In this document: positions 36,165 to 44,614 of the stretch, one piece after another
How the letters are laid out: every line of letters starts with the position of its first letter
Numbering within the stretch: the first letter of the stretch is position 1
Source: Planctomycetota bacterium
Lineage (GTDB): Bacteria > Planctomycetota > UBA1135 > JACQFD01
Direction of reading: 5' to 3'
Assembly (NCBI GenBank): GCA_016792805.1
Contig: JAEUHX010000061.1
Location: 223,399 to 287,398 of the forward strand
DNA length: 64,000 bases
Position numbers and translations under genes: made by a program
Notes under the pieces: generated by a model
What the model was told of the DNA's origin: nothing
What the model saw: only the letters and a program-made list of their open reading frames with translations
The model's database searches: none

Positions 36165-36170
36165 ACCTCC
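36165..36170 (-). promoter_or_regulatory. Shine-Dalgarno sequence of nusA
   Basis: GGAGGT on the minus strand, five bases before the GTG at 36159. A perfect anti-16S match at ideal spacing, which decides this non-ATG start. Confidence 0.85.
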
Positions 36171-36823
36171 CGCCCGTGCGACAGGTTTCTCATGCCGGTT
36201 CCCTCGGTTCTTTTTGAACGATTCTCCCCGGGTTTCCGCCGAGCGCTTCCATCGAAGATTCGATGGGGGCGGGACGGGTTGCCTTGGGTGAAGGGCGCGG
36301 ATGAGTTGCCTGGCGTTTCGGCGATGGATTTCAGTTATGCGACGAGGAAGTGGGGGTGTCAGAGGGCGGTCCGGCGCATCGCCGAGTTCGCGCGCGACCG
36401 AGGCTCGATCGCACGATGGCGACCGAAGACCGAATCGCCGTACCCGCCTGGAAGCGCGCGAGCGAGTTCACAATTCGAGCTGTAAACAAATCGCTTTCGT
36501 TACGATTCCAACCAGAATGCGGCGATACCACACCCTTCGCCGACTCCTCGAAGGAATCGACGTTGCGTGTGGTGTTTCCTTGGTGCGCTCGAGCGCAGGC
36601 TTCTGCGTGAGCAGAGCTTCGCCACACCACGACAACCCCAAAAAGGTTGGCGCGGTTTACCGGAGCGCTGCCCTCATTCCTAAGTCTTTCTCCTGAAAGA
36701 AGTTCTGGAGAATCGCTCGGGAATGTCGAACGGCGAGAGAGTACGCGCTACCCTAGAAACCTGTCAACGGCAGGGGGTCCTGGCACAGCCAGAGACCACC
36801 TGCGGAATCGATTCCGGACGACC
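36171..36823. promoter_or_regulatory. Divergent nusA / sigma-54-activator intergenic region with a hairpin cluster
   Basis: About 650 bases with no convincing gene. The segment 36569-36650 folds readily: GTGGTGT (36569-36575) pairs with ACACCAC (36624-36630), enclosing the perfect palindrome TGCGCTCGAGCGCA (36584-36597) and a GCTTCTGC-gtga-GCAGAGC hairpin (about 36599-36617). CAACC/GGTTG (36634-36650) follows. The segment 36470-36700 is also more AT-rich than its surroundings. A structured RNA leader or regulatory site is possible. No -24/-12 sigma-54 promoter was recognised. Confidence 0.4.
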
Positions 36824-37762
36824 GTGAAGCCATTCGGCCGACTCCTGGGGCGCTCACCGGCGCTCGAAGCGGTGCGCGCTCAACTCGAGCGCGCCGCCCA
36901 GTCCGACGTTCCGGTGTTGATTCTTGGCGAATCGGGCACCGGCAAGGAGGTGGCGGCGCGCGCACTTCACGCAGCGTCGCCCAGGGCTCGGGGTCCTTTT
37001 GTCGCTGTCAATCTGGCGGCACTGCCGGCGACGCTCATCGAAGACGAGCTGTTTGGCCATGAGGCTGGGGCGTTCACTGGAGCGCATGCGCCGAGAACGG
37101 GGCGATTTCGGCGTGCCGATGGGGGAACGCTCTTCCTCGATGAGGTGGGAGACATCCCGGCTTCGGTGCAGGTGAAGCTCCTGCGGGCGCTCGAGGAACA
37201 ATCGATCGAGCCGCTTGGCTCCGAGCAGCCGCAGTCGGTTGACGTGCGCGTCGTCGCCGCCACCCACCGCGATCTCCGGGAGCTGGTCGCCAAGCAGCAG
37301 TTCCGGGCCGACCTGCTGTTTCGCCTCGCCGTCGTACCGGTCACGATCCCGCCGCTCCGCGAACGCATCGAGGATATCGAGCTGCTGGCGTCCCACTTCG
37401 CCGAGCGGGAGTCGCAGGGATCGACTCCGCGATCGCTCTCCGAGGCCGCCCTCGCGCGCCTCCGCGCGCACGCGTGGCCGGGCAATGTCCGCGAGCTCGA
37501 GAACGCGGTCATGAGGGCTCGGGTGCTGGCGACCGGCGAGCGGCTCGAGGCCGAGGATTTCTCGTTCCTCGGCGAAGGGCGGCCGGCGCGGGCGCGCGAG
37601 CTCGCGGCGCTGGCTTTGCGATACGGACTCACAGTTCCCGAGGTGGAGCAGGCGCTCTTCGAGGAGGCGATTCGCTTGACCCACGGCAATGAAGCCGAGG
37701 CGGCGAGGCGGCTCGGCGTCTCGCGGCGCGCCCTCGACTACCGGAGGGGGAAGACGAAGTAG
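36824..37762 (+). CDS. Sigma-54-dependent transcriptional activator lacking a receiver domain
   Basis: A 312-residue AAA+ activator that would remodel sigma-54 RNA polymerase at enhancer-dependent promoters. From GTG 36824 the protein starts almost directly with the AAA+ domain: LGRSPALEAV, Walker A GESGTGKEVAARALH, the sigma-54 contact loop GAFTGAHAPRTGRF, Walker B GGTLFLDEVGDIP, and the Arg-rich PPLRERIEDIELLASHF. The C-terminus has a Fis-type helix-turn-helix (GNEAEAARRLGVSRRALDYR). No sensory or receiver domain precedes the AAA+ module, so it may be controlled by expression or by a partner. The frame extends upstream to 36647, but that part reads as non-conserved. A secreted repeat protein follows 78 bases downstream. 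Confidence 0.88.
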   Translation: MKPFGRLLGRSPALEAVRAQLERAAQSDVPVLILGESGTGKEVAARALHAASPRARGPFVAVNLAALPATLIEDELFGHEAGAFTGAHAPRTGRFRRADGGTLFLDEVGDIPASVQVKLLRALEEQSIEPLGSEQPQSVDVRVVAATHRDLRELVAKQQFRADLLFRLAVVPVTIPPLRERIEDIELLASHFAERESQGSTPRSLSEAALARLRAHAWPGNVRELENAVMRARVLATGERLEAEDFSFLGEGRPARARELAALALRYGLTVPEVEQALFEEAIRLTHGNEAEAARRLGVSRRALDYRRGKTK

Positions 37763-37840
37763 GGCGAGGGCATGGTCGTTGCGGGAATGGGAGCCACTCT
37801 TTCTTCGCTTCTTGGCGGTTCCTCCGAGGCCGCTCAAACC

Positions 37841-39130
37841 ATGATCCGAAATTCGAACGACTCTGCGCGCCTACTGTGCGGCGCCGCCTTGGCGCTGTGT
37901 GCCCTCGCCCCTTGGAGCCTTTCGGCCGGCGGCGACGACAATCCCGGACCGGGTGAGGCCTCGTTGCTTCCCCCCAACGGAGCCCCCGACTCGGATGGGA
38001 GCGGCAAGCTCTCCCTCGAGAAGGGACCGAACGAACAGAAGTTCTTTGTCCGCACGGAAGATCTCGACGGGACGGTGCCTCCCGGACCCTTCGAGGTGTG
38101 GCTCGAAACGACGACGACCTCCGACACATTCGTGCTCGCGGGAGTGATGAGCCTGAAGCCGCCGGCCAATAAGGGGCGCTGGGAATTGACTCTCAAGAAA
38201 GAGGGCGGCGGCGCGCCGACGGCGCTCGGGGTTGCGGATCTCGCGGACATTACAGGCCGCGAGGTCCAAGTGCGAAACGCCGGCGGAGCAACTGTGTATT
38301 TGTCGGGAACGGCCCCCGAGCCGAAGGCAGACGACGGCGGTGGCGGCGGCGGCGGTGGAGGCAACAATTCCAAGCTGAAACGCGAGGTGGCGCTGCAGCG
38401 CCCCAATCCGGCGCCCGATGACAATGCCTTTGGGAAAGCGAAGCTCGAGATGAAAGGCAATGAGCAGAAATTCGAGGTGGAGGCCGGTAATCTCTCCACC
38501 GACGGAGCTTCTTCATATACGGTACATATCGAGACGACGCCGACCTCCGACAGCTTCTTCTCCGTCGGATCGATGATCCTCAAGAATGCTGTGAGCGGCT
38601 ACTGGGAGCTTGAGCTCAAGGCAACGGGGGCCGCGCCGGCGGCGCTTCAGGTGGCTTCGCTGACGGAGCTGGCCGGGCGCGAGTTACAAATCCGGGATGG
38701 CTCGAGCGCGGTTGTGCTGAAAGGCGAGCTGCCGGTTCTCTCGGCCGGCGTCGGGCAGGGAAACCTCAATTCGAAATCGACGTTGTTCAAGGCTTCGGGC
38801 TCGCCGAGCGAGAAGCCGTCCGGCTGGGTGCGGATCAAGTTCAACGCGCCACAAGGGTGGAGCGAGTTCGAGGTGGAAGCGAAGAAGCTCAATACAACCA
38901 ATGGGCTCTCCGTTTTTGTGGAGGATGCTCTCGGCTCCAACGTGTTCGTGAATGTCGGAGCGATGACGCTCAAGGGCTCGGCGCCGAAGGCCACTGCGCG
39001 CTATCGCGTGCGAACCAAGAAGGGTGACACGCTCCCGCTCGGGGTCTTCTCGCTCGGAGAACTCTCGGGTCGCAAGCTCGAGCTTCGGGACGGATCGGGA
39101 ACCGCCCACTTGGCGGGCGCGATTCCGTAA
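37841..39130 (+). CDS. Exported protein with three copies of an unrecognised beta-type domain
   Basis: A 429-residue protein. ATG at 37841 yields a signal peptide (MIRNSNDSARLLCGAALALC, then ALAPWSLSAGG). Three copies of a module of about 100-120 residues follow, each with a core like EQKFFVRTEDLDG, an EVWLETTTTSDTFVLAGVMS-type strand pair and an ending such as LADITGREVQVRNAGG. The second copy has EQKFEVEAGNLSTDG and LAGRELQIRDGSSAVVLKGE; the third EFEVEAKKLNTTNGLSVFVE and LSGRKLELRDGSGTAHLAGA. Copies 1 and 2 are joined by a poly-Gly linker. No family was recognised; it is probably a cell-surface or extracellular protein. It may belong to the regulon of the adjacent activator. Confidence 0.75.
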   Translation: MIRNSNDSARLLCGAALALCALAPWSLSAGGDDNPGPGEASLLPPNGAPDSDGSGKLSLEKGPNEQKFFVRTEDLDGTVPPGPFEVWLETTTTSDTFVLAGVMSLKPPANKGRWELTLKKEGGGAPTALGVADLADITGREVQVRNAGGATVYLSGTAPEPKADDGGGGGGGGGNNSKLKREVALQRPNPAPDDNAFGKAKLEMKGNEQKFEVEAGNLSTDGASSYTVHIETTPTSDSFFSVGSMILKNAVSGYWELELKATGAAPAALQVASLTELAGRELQIRDGSSAVVLKGELPVLSAGVGQGNLNSKSTLFKASGSPSEKPSGWVRIKFNAPQGWSEFEVEAKKLNTTNGLSVFVEDALGSNVFVNVGAMTLKGSAPKATARYRVRTKKGDTLPLGVFSLGELSGRKLELRDGSGTAHLAGAIP

Positions 39131-39237
39131 CGCCGTCAAGATCGCCTGGGGGCGCGGCGTTTCGCGCCCGTACCCCCCGGGCGATGCGGCTGGCCGCGAC
39201 GGAGCGCAGCCCTCCGTATCCTGCCGGCGACCTTCGC

Positions 39238-40575
39238 ATGGCCGCCGGCAGCGCATCCCTGGGCGTTCTGTTTCTAACGGTCCTGCTGGATCTGCTGGGC
39301 TTCGGCTTAGTGATCCCGCTGGTGCAGCCGTACGTGGATCATTACTGGAGGATGGAGTCGCCCGATTCGGCATATGTAGCAAGAATCGCGACGGCGCTCT
39401 CCGCGTGCTACTCGGGCGCGCAGTTTCTCTTCGCTCCGATGTGGGGCGCGCTTTCCGATCGCATCGGGCGGCGCCCTGTGCTGCTGACGACAATTCCGCT
39501 GCTTGGGCTCGCCTATCTGCTCTTTGGCTTGGTCGCCGACGAGAACGTTAATCATTACTTCTTGCCGAATGTGAATCTCCTTAAGGGAGACAAGGTCATC
39601 GGCACCGTCGTATCGGGACACGCCGTCGTATACGCGCTGTTCGCGACGCGGACGCTCGGCGGCGTATTTGCTGCAAATATCTCCACCGCTTTCGCCTATG
39701 TGGCGGACGTGACAACGCCCGCCAACCGCGCGAAGGGCATGGGAATGATCGGCGCGGCATTCGGAATCGGGTTCACGATTGGCCCCTTCGTCGGCGGCGT
39801 GCTTGCCCACGAATTTGGGCGCGGCGCTCCCGGCTATGCGGCCGCTGCTCTTGCGCTGGTGAATTCGATCTGGGCTGTAGCTCGATTGAAAGAATCTCTG
39901 CCGCCCGAGAAACGCGGCGCTCTCGGCCCGCGCCGCGGCCGCATGGAGCTGCTGCGCGAGCAGCTGTCCACGCCCGCTCTGGGCAAGCTTCTGGTGCTGT
40001 CATTTCTTGCAACGTTCGCGTTTGCACATATGGAGCAGGGGCTGTCCCTCTTCCTGAAGCTCGAGCCTGAGCGAGGCGGGCGCGGCTACGGCGAGCATGA
40101 GATCGGCTACGCTTTTGGTTACATTGGGATCGTCGCCGTGATCGTTCAGGGAGGCCTCATGCGTTCTCTCGGAAAGCGCTACGGCGAGCGCCCGCTCATT
40201 TTGTTGGGTTGGACGATGCTCGCTCTCGGCCTCGCCGGCATCGGCTACTTCGGCTGGGAGTCCTTCCCCCTGGCGATGCTGGCCGTCTCAGGGTTCCTCA
40301 TGGCCGTCGGCAATAGCATTTCCAACCCATCATTGAGTTCACTCATCTCGCGCACGGCGCCTGCGACGGCGCAGGGGAGCGTTTTCGGAGCCAATCAATC
40401 GATGGGGTCGCTTGCCCGCATCTTCGGCCCGCTCTCCGCGGGCTGGTTCGCCGACTCTCTGACGCGCGCCGCTCCGATGTATGTGGCGGCGGCAGGCACG
40501 CTGGTCGCGATCCTGGTCTTTCTTACGCTGCCGCGGGAAATCACGGCGAAGGCGAGAAACGAGGACTCGGGTTGA
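39238..40575 (+). CDS. Major facilitator superfamily transporter (TetA-like efflux type)
   Basis: A 445-residue, twelve-helix inner-membrane antiporter. The start at 39238 (MAAGSASLGVLFLTVLLDLL) precedes GFGLVIPLVQPYV, the typical first helix of drug-proton antiporters of the tetracycline-efflux type. The cytoplasmic loop motif between helices 2 and 3 is visible as GALSDRIGRRPVLL, and the motif is echoed in LGKRYGERPLILLGW in the second half. The substrate is unknown. GTG/ATG choices upstream (39184) add only non-conserved residues. It converges on the DUF1573-like gene across a gap of about 730 bases. Confidence 0.9.
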   Translation: MAAGSASLGVLFLTVLLDLLGFGLVIPLVQPYVDHYWRMESPDSAYVARIATALSACYSGAQFLFAPMWGALSDRIGRRPVLLTTIPLLGLAYLLFGLVADENVNHYFLPNVNLLKGDKVIGTVVSGHAVVYALFATRTLGGVFAANISTAFAYVADVTTPANRAKGMGMIGAAFGIGFTIGPFVGGVLAHEFGRGAPGYAAAALALVNSIWAVARLKESLPPEKRGALGPRRGRMELLREQLSTPALGKLLVLSFLATFAFAHMEQGLSLFLKLEPERGGRGYGEHEIGYAFGYIGIVAVIVQGGLMRSLGKRYGERPLILLGWTMLALGLAGIGYFGWESFPLAMLAVSGFLMAVGNSISNPSLSSLISRTAPATAQGSVFGANQSMGSLARIFGPLSAGWFADSLTRAAPMYVAAAGTLVAILVFLTLPREITAKARNEDSG

Positions 40576-41308
40576 CGAGAAGTTCACGTTGACGACGGTT
40601 TCGCTCTCGAGGGGTACGCAAGCGGCTCCCGCCCGGTTTCTATCTGTGGCGATCGATCGGTGCAGAGTTGGAGTCCCGCTGCGGGAGAAGCTTTCAAGAG
40701 AGGGAACGGCCCGCGATGCCAGGTCCCAGCGGCCCGTCGAGGAACATGCGGCAGGGTGTTCAGAAACGTACTTTCGAGCGGTTTAAAGGTTACTTTTCGA
40801 GAGATCGGGGAGAGGCGCGTGAGGCGTAGCAGGGAACTCCGTCGATTGCGGCTCGACGATGGGGTTGCGAATGGGGGACGAGATGCGCCGGAATGAGTCT
40901 CTGAGCGGACTGTTCGTGAGCCATGCCGACAGGAGATTCCTGACATCTGTGTGTCCCGACGGAAAAGTGTGAGCCTCGCCTGCGGATCGGAAGCTGGCGG
41001 AGTCGCTGCCCGGGCGCAAGCGGCAGGCGATCGCGGTCGTTATCTCCCGAAGGAAGAAGCCATGCGGCGTCTTGGCGAGCGCTCCAAGGGGTGATTTTGT
41101 GCGAATGCGGAAGACGAGGAGATGGGATGCCGAAGGCACGCCGCTTCGAGGACGCACCGGCGAGGACTTTGTTCTCGATCTCAATGCCGACAGAGCGGCT
41201 CGCTGGCACCTGCGCCGGCCGGATTTGATCCAAGACCGCGCGCCCTCGATCTCGCAGGATAAATTCGAATCACCCGTTACAGATTCTCCAACAATCGAAT
41301 GGATCCGA
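40576..41308. other. Gene-poor region with a degenerate repeat (copy A)
   Basis: About 730 bases with no recognisable gene. The stretch 40797-40907 is about three-quarters identical by eye to 44057-44172 (copy B); both include GCGGCTCGACGAT and GGGGACGAGA-like blocks. A short CAGATTCTC(C)AAC motif precedes the downstream stop codons at both loci (41279 and 44159). Small frames here give no domain. It looks like a decayed mobile or coding remnant at the edge of the lower-GC island. Confidence 0.5.
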
Positions 41309-42574
41309 TCACCGTTTGTAGTAACCCGTGATGGGCACTTCAATGGTCGACGTGTCTTCGCCAGCGCAGACCTCAATATATAAGAATCGGAGAAGGCTTC
41401 CGGCTGGCGCATTGTCCTTCATGCGGAGATGGACATCCATGGCACCATCTGGGCCCTCCAAGACCTCATAATCAAGCGCGTCCTCAGCGGAGTCCGGCGT
41501 GGGGCTGGAACGAGATAGTGGATCCGCGGGGGCTGCGTCCGCTCGTCGCCGAGAAAGCCGGATATGTCGAACCTTCAGCGGCTCGTGCTTTCGATCCCGA
41601 ATTCGAAGAGATGACAATGGAGTCCCACTCGAGCTGACAACTCCCAGGCGAATCCCGTCCGGGGGGCTCACCGACAGGCGCCCTTCCGATCGTCCGATGA
41701 CGAAGAGCCGTCTGCGAATTTCGCGATCCTCCGCGCGCCTGCGCAGGCTCAAGTCAATGCTGCCGCTGAGAGCTCCTTCGGGGCAGCCCGGGGCGACTGT
41801 GATGGAAAGCTTCCATTTCAAGTTTCCCCAGGACGGCGTGAGTGAGGTTGCGACGTGAGCGACATTCGAGATGGCTTCTATGGAATCAATGGATTGTCCA
41901 TTCTTGTCCGTGATCCATGCATCCAGGGCAGTTCCCTCGCTTCCACCAAACCGGCCCAAGTCAATTGTACTGTGTGCGCTCGTGCCCTCGATTGTGAACC
42001 CCGAAGTCGCACGGAACTTCGGCCGCAACTCCACCATGCCGAACGCTTTCGTTGGATTGGACGCGAACTGCGGATCATTTGTAAGCAGATCGATTCCAAT
42101 GATTCGTTCAGAGTCGGGCATCTGAGGAGAGAGAACGACATGGAGCTCGACGAGGTCCTTGGCTTTCACCGGGTCGCCGAGAACGTACGGCTTTCCACGA
42201 TGAGCCAGAGACGCGGACAAGCATCCGCAGTGGGTCTGAAGAGCGAAAATGCGCATCGCCCCGGCTCCAGAATTTGTCAGCCGAATGATCGCCCGCGACT
42301 CGACACCCTCCTCCACAGGAATGGGAGACTCGGGATCTAGATCTGTCAGAAGGTGAGGCTCCTCTCCAACCGGAGGTGCAACGTATAGCTTGCGCAAGCG
42401 ATCATCCAGTTGAGCGAGCAGCGACGTCGTGGTCGACACGGATGACGACGCCGCCCCCGAATGTCCCTTTCTCGTTGAGTCGTCTCTGGTCTCCCCGCGT
42501 ACGAATCTATGAACTGTTACTGCAACTATGAGGACGGCGATCGTCAAGACCGTCCAGAGCACACGATTGCTCAT
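41309..42574 (-). CDS. Membrane-anchored DUF1573-like protein
   Basis: A 421-residue protein with an N-terminal membrane anchor (MSNRVLWTVLTIAVLIVAVT). Residues about 90-190 show the DUF1573 pattern: IRLTNSGAGAMRIFALQTHC followed by GCLSASL, the conserved CGC motif of this family, in an immunoglobulin-like fold. A second beta-rich region runs to about residue 410 (FTIEGTSAHSTIDLGRFGGS, then WKLSITVAPGCPEGALSGSI). DUF1573 proteins are common in planctomycetes and Bacteroidetes and poorly characterised. It starts one base after the upstream gene stops. Codon use is visibly less GC-rich than in the flanking regions, suggesting horizontal transfer. Confidence 0.75.
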   Translation of the reverse strand: MSNRVLWTVLTIAVLIVAVTVHRFVRGETRDDSTRKGHSGAASSSVSTTTSLLAQLDDRLRKLYVAPPVGEEPHLLTDLDPESPIPVEEGVESRAIIRLTNSGAGAMRIFALQTHCGCLSASLAHRGKPYVLGDPVKAKDLVELHVVLSPQMPDSERIIGIDLLTNDPQFASNPTKAFGMVELRPKFRATSGFTIEGTSAHSTIDLGRFGGSEGTALDAWITDKNGQSIDSIEAISNVAHVATSLTPSWGNLKWKLSITVAPGCPEGALSGSIDLSLRRRAEDREIRRRLFVIGRSEGRLSVSPPDGIRLGVVSSSGTPLSSLRIRDRKHEPLKVRHIRLSRRRADAAPADPLSRSSPTPDSAEDALDYEVLEGPDGAMDVHLRMKDNAPAGSLLRFLYIEVCAGEDTSTIEVPITGYYKR

Positions 42575-42575
42575 T

Positions 42576-43724
42576 CTACTTCAGAGCTGGTCCCAAGGGG
42601 CTTGGTGCAGTACTCAGTCCGATCTCGAGCGCCCTCAGATATCCCTTCCCTCTTCGCTCGGCTACCTGCCGAAGCGCCTTGATCGACGATGGATCTACGG
42701 AGGAAACGAGCCGAGTCACTCTTTCGAATGTCTGAGGCCGAAGTGCGTCCGAACCGGCCAGTTCCAGGGCTGCATGCACGACATCGTCCTTGTAGTCGGA
42801 ACTCTTTGCGGCCAGAACTGCGAGGCTATCCACACATGCGAAGTGGCCTAGGTCATCGCCCCGCGCCGATCGAGGCTCCGAACATAATGTGCGAACAACT
42901 TCAAGTGTATCCGTGAGCGATCCGGTGCGCCCAATATTGCCGAGAAGATTCGCGCGAAAGACCGGATCGCGGGAGCCATGAAATGCCGCTGAAAAGTCGG
43001 CCCCCAGCTCAGGATTGGGGTTCAGTAAGAATGCACTCAGAAGAGCCGATCGGACGGCTGGGGCTTCCACGGAGTGAAATAATTCGCGGCCCTTTCCATA
43101 GGCCAGCGGTTCGTTCTTCCAGATCTCAGCGATGCCCGCGGCAGCAGCGCCCGCAATCATGATTCCCACGTCATCATCGCCTTCCAATCCCAGGATATCC
43201 ATCGCAACCATAAATGCGTTCAGAGGCGGCCTCGCGCCGAGAAGGTCGCGAAGCAGGCGAGATCGAAGTTGCTCGGTGTTTCGGCGTCGTCTTAGTTTTC
43301 CATAGATTCCCAGAATCTCTGCCTGCGCCTCTTCAGAATCCAATCCGGCGCTCAAGAGCTGCTGCCAGCGGCACGCGAGGTTTCCAGAGTCCTCATCCTC
43401 TTTTTTTGTATCGGACACTGAGTCGCCGCATGATCCAGAAGTTAATTTTTCAGCCGTGGTCGCGCTCGCAGCGCTCGTGGGCGGCGGAGGCGACAGATGG
43501 AGCACCGCCAGCCGTCCGATGGAGGAATCCACGCGAGGGGAACTCTCGGTGAGGAAGAAGTACGCTGCCGCCGTTACGCAGATCACGGCCACCGCAGCGA
43601 GCCCCGCCCCGGCAGGCGATATCACCCATCGTGCAGCGTTTGATTGAGTTGGCCGGCCGACTGCATGCAATTTCGAATCACTGCAATCGGCTGGAAGCTG
43701 CGGGTTCGCGTCAGACTTCGTCAT
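42576..43724 (-). CDS. Single-pass membrane protein with helical repeat-like domain, unknown function
   Basis: A 382-residue protein. A hydrophilic N-terminus of 32 residues is followed by one membrane helix (WVISPAGAGLAAVAVICVTA, then AAYFFL), a Pro/Ser-rich stretch and a helical C-terminal part (AEILGIYGKLRRRRNTEQLR, then DVGIMIAGAAAAGIAEIWK) that could be an armadillo/HEAT-like solenoid. No family was recognised. It is followed one base later by the DUF1573-like gene, so the two are very likely co-transcribed and both face the periplasm. GC content is lower than the surroundings. Confidence 0.7.
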   Translation of the reverse strand: MTKSDANPQLPADCSDSKLHAVGRPTQSNAARWVISPAGAGLAAVAVICVTAAAYFFLTESSPRVDSSIGRLAVLHLSPPPPTSAASATTAEKLTSGSCGDSVSDTKKEDEDSGNLACRWQQLLSAGLDSEEAQAEILGIYGKLRRRRNTEQLRSRLLRDLLGARPPLNAFMVAMDILGLEGDDDVGIMIAGAAAAGIAEIWKNEPLAYGKGRELFHSVEAPAVRSALLSAFLLNPNPELGADFSAAFHGSRDPVFRANLLGNIGRTGSLTDTLEVVRTLCSEPRSARGDDLGHFACVDSLAVLAAKSSDYKDDVVHAALELAGSDALRPQTFERVTRLVSSVDPSSIKALRQVAERRGKGYLRALEIGLSTAPSPLGPALK

Positions 43725-44176
43725 CTGTCTTGCTCTGAAGGAGTTGCTCGATCTTAACTATGACAGCGTATCACAGCCCCTGGGCCAGCGCGGTCACACA
43801 TGTTCCGCCCCGGCAGGGCTTGGCAGCCCGTCGCAGAAGTCATCCGAGCTGCGCACGCGGGCTCTTTTGCGATCTGATCGTTGAAGCGCTGAGCCGAGGC
43901 TTCTCGCACCCTGTCTCGGCCTCGTGGCGGAGCCGGATTGAGGGGAGTCGTCGTCCGCTGCCCGAGGTGGCGGTTTTTCGCGCGTCATGGGTGACCCCTG
44001 CCTTGGGCAGCAAGCAGATGATTGACAAACTGCCCTCGATCGGCTCGAAGATCACCGTTCGCGAGATCGAGGAGTGACGCGCGCGTCGCAGCAAGGAGTT
44101 TGCGTCGCTCGCGGCTCGACGATGAGATCGCAGAAAAGGGGACGAGAAGCGCCGGACTCAGATTCTCAACGATCTG
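43725..44176. other. Intergenic region with two repeat remnants (including copy B)
   Basis: About 450 bases with no convincing gene. About 43812-43870 is an inverted partial copy of the right arm of the 1553-1701 palindrome: 34 of 38 bases match over CCCGCGTGCG through TCGGATGACTTCTGC to ACGGG. The stretch 44057-44172 is repeat copy B, ending five bases from the Cys-rich gene stop. Confidence 0.55.
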
Positions 44177-44614
44177 CTAGTTCCCGTACCCGCAGGCAAC
44201 TGTGGCAGCGGTGATTTGGTATGTCGTCTCAATGATCGTCCCAACGCATCGTTCGACGAAGATACCTTCACATGTCCAGCGAGTCTTCACAGTTTTGTAC
44301 TGATTCCCGAAGAGCGAACAGTCTGTGTTGACCGCTTCGTTGTATTGACAATGGCAGTCGGAGTAGGTGGTCGTTGATGTTCCACCGCACGGCTGCCCGC
44401 CACAGGTCGCCCCACTATGCGGAGGATCCCAAGTGGTCGTGTAAGAGCAGCGCGCTTCGAAATGGCACTCTTCCGACGCTGGAGAGATTGCTGAAGCTGA
44501 TGCGATCGCACCTGGGATCAGCACGGCAAGCGAGACTGCAACTCGCGATCGCACGAAGGAATTCCGAATCCGCTCCGCGGCTCGACGCGCTCCCATTCGA
44601 ATGGACCTCTGCAT
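44177..44614 (-). CDS. Secreted cysteine-rich protein of unknown function
   Basis: A 145-residue protein with a basic N-terminus and hydrophobic core (RSRVAVSLAVLIPGAIASAS). The mature part of about 98 residues has ten cysteines (CHFEARC, ATCGGQPC, SDCHCQY, TDC, WTCE, ERCVG, VACGYGN), enough for five disulfides, and is rich in Thr and Tyr. ATG at 44614 is used; ATG at 44596 is also possible. No family was recognised. It is upstream of, and on the same strand as, the membrane and DUF1573-like genes, about 450 bases away. The export signal and even number of cysteines suggest an extracellular, disulfide-stabilised product. Confidence 0.7.
   Translation of the reverse strand: MQRSIRMGARRAAERIRNSFVRSRVAVSLAVLIPGAIASASAISPASEECHFEARCSYTTTWDPPHSGATCGGQPCGGTSTTTYSDCHCQYNEAVNTDCSLFGNQYKTVKTRWTCEGIFVERCVGTIIETTYQITAATVACGYGN

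Noticed and set aside
32041..36291. Long open frames on the plus strand opposite infB and nusA
   Set aside because: They mirror the codons of well-recognised genes on the other strand and have no domain pattern; GC-rich genomes commonly give such shadows.
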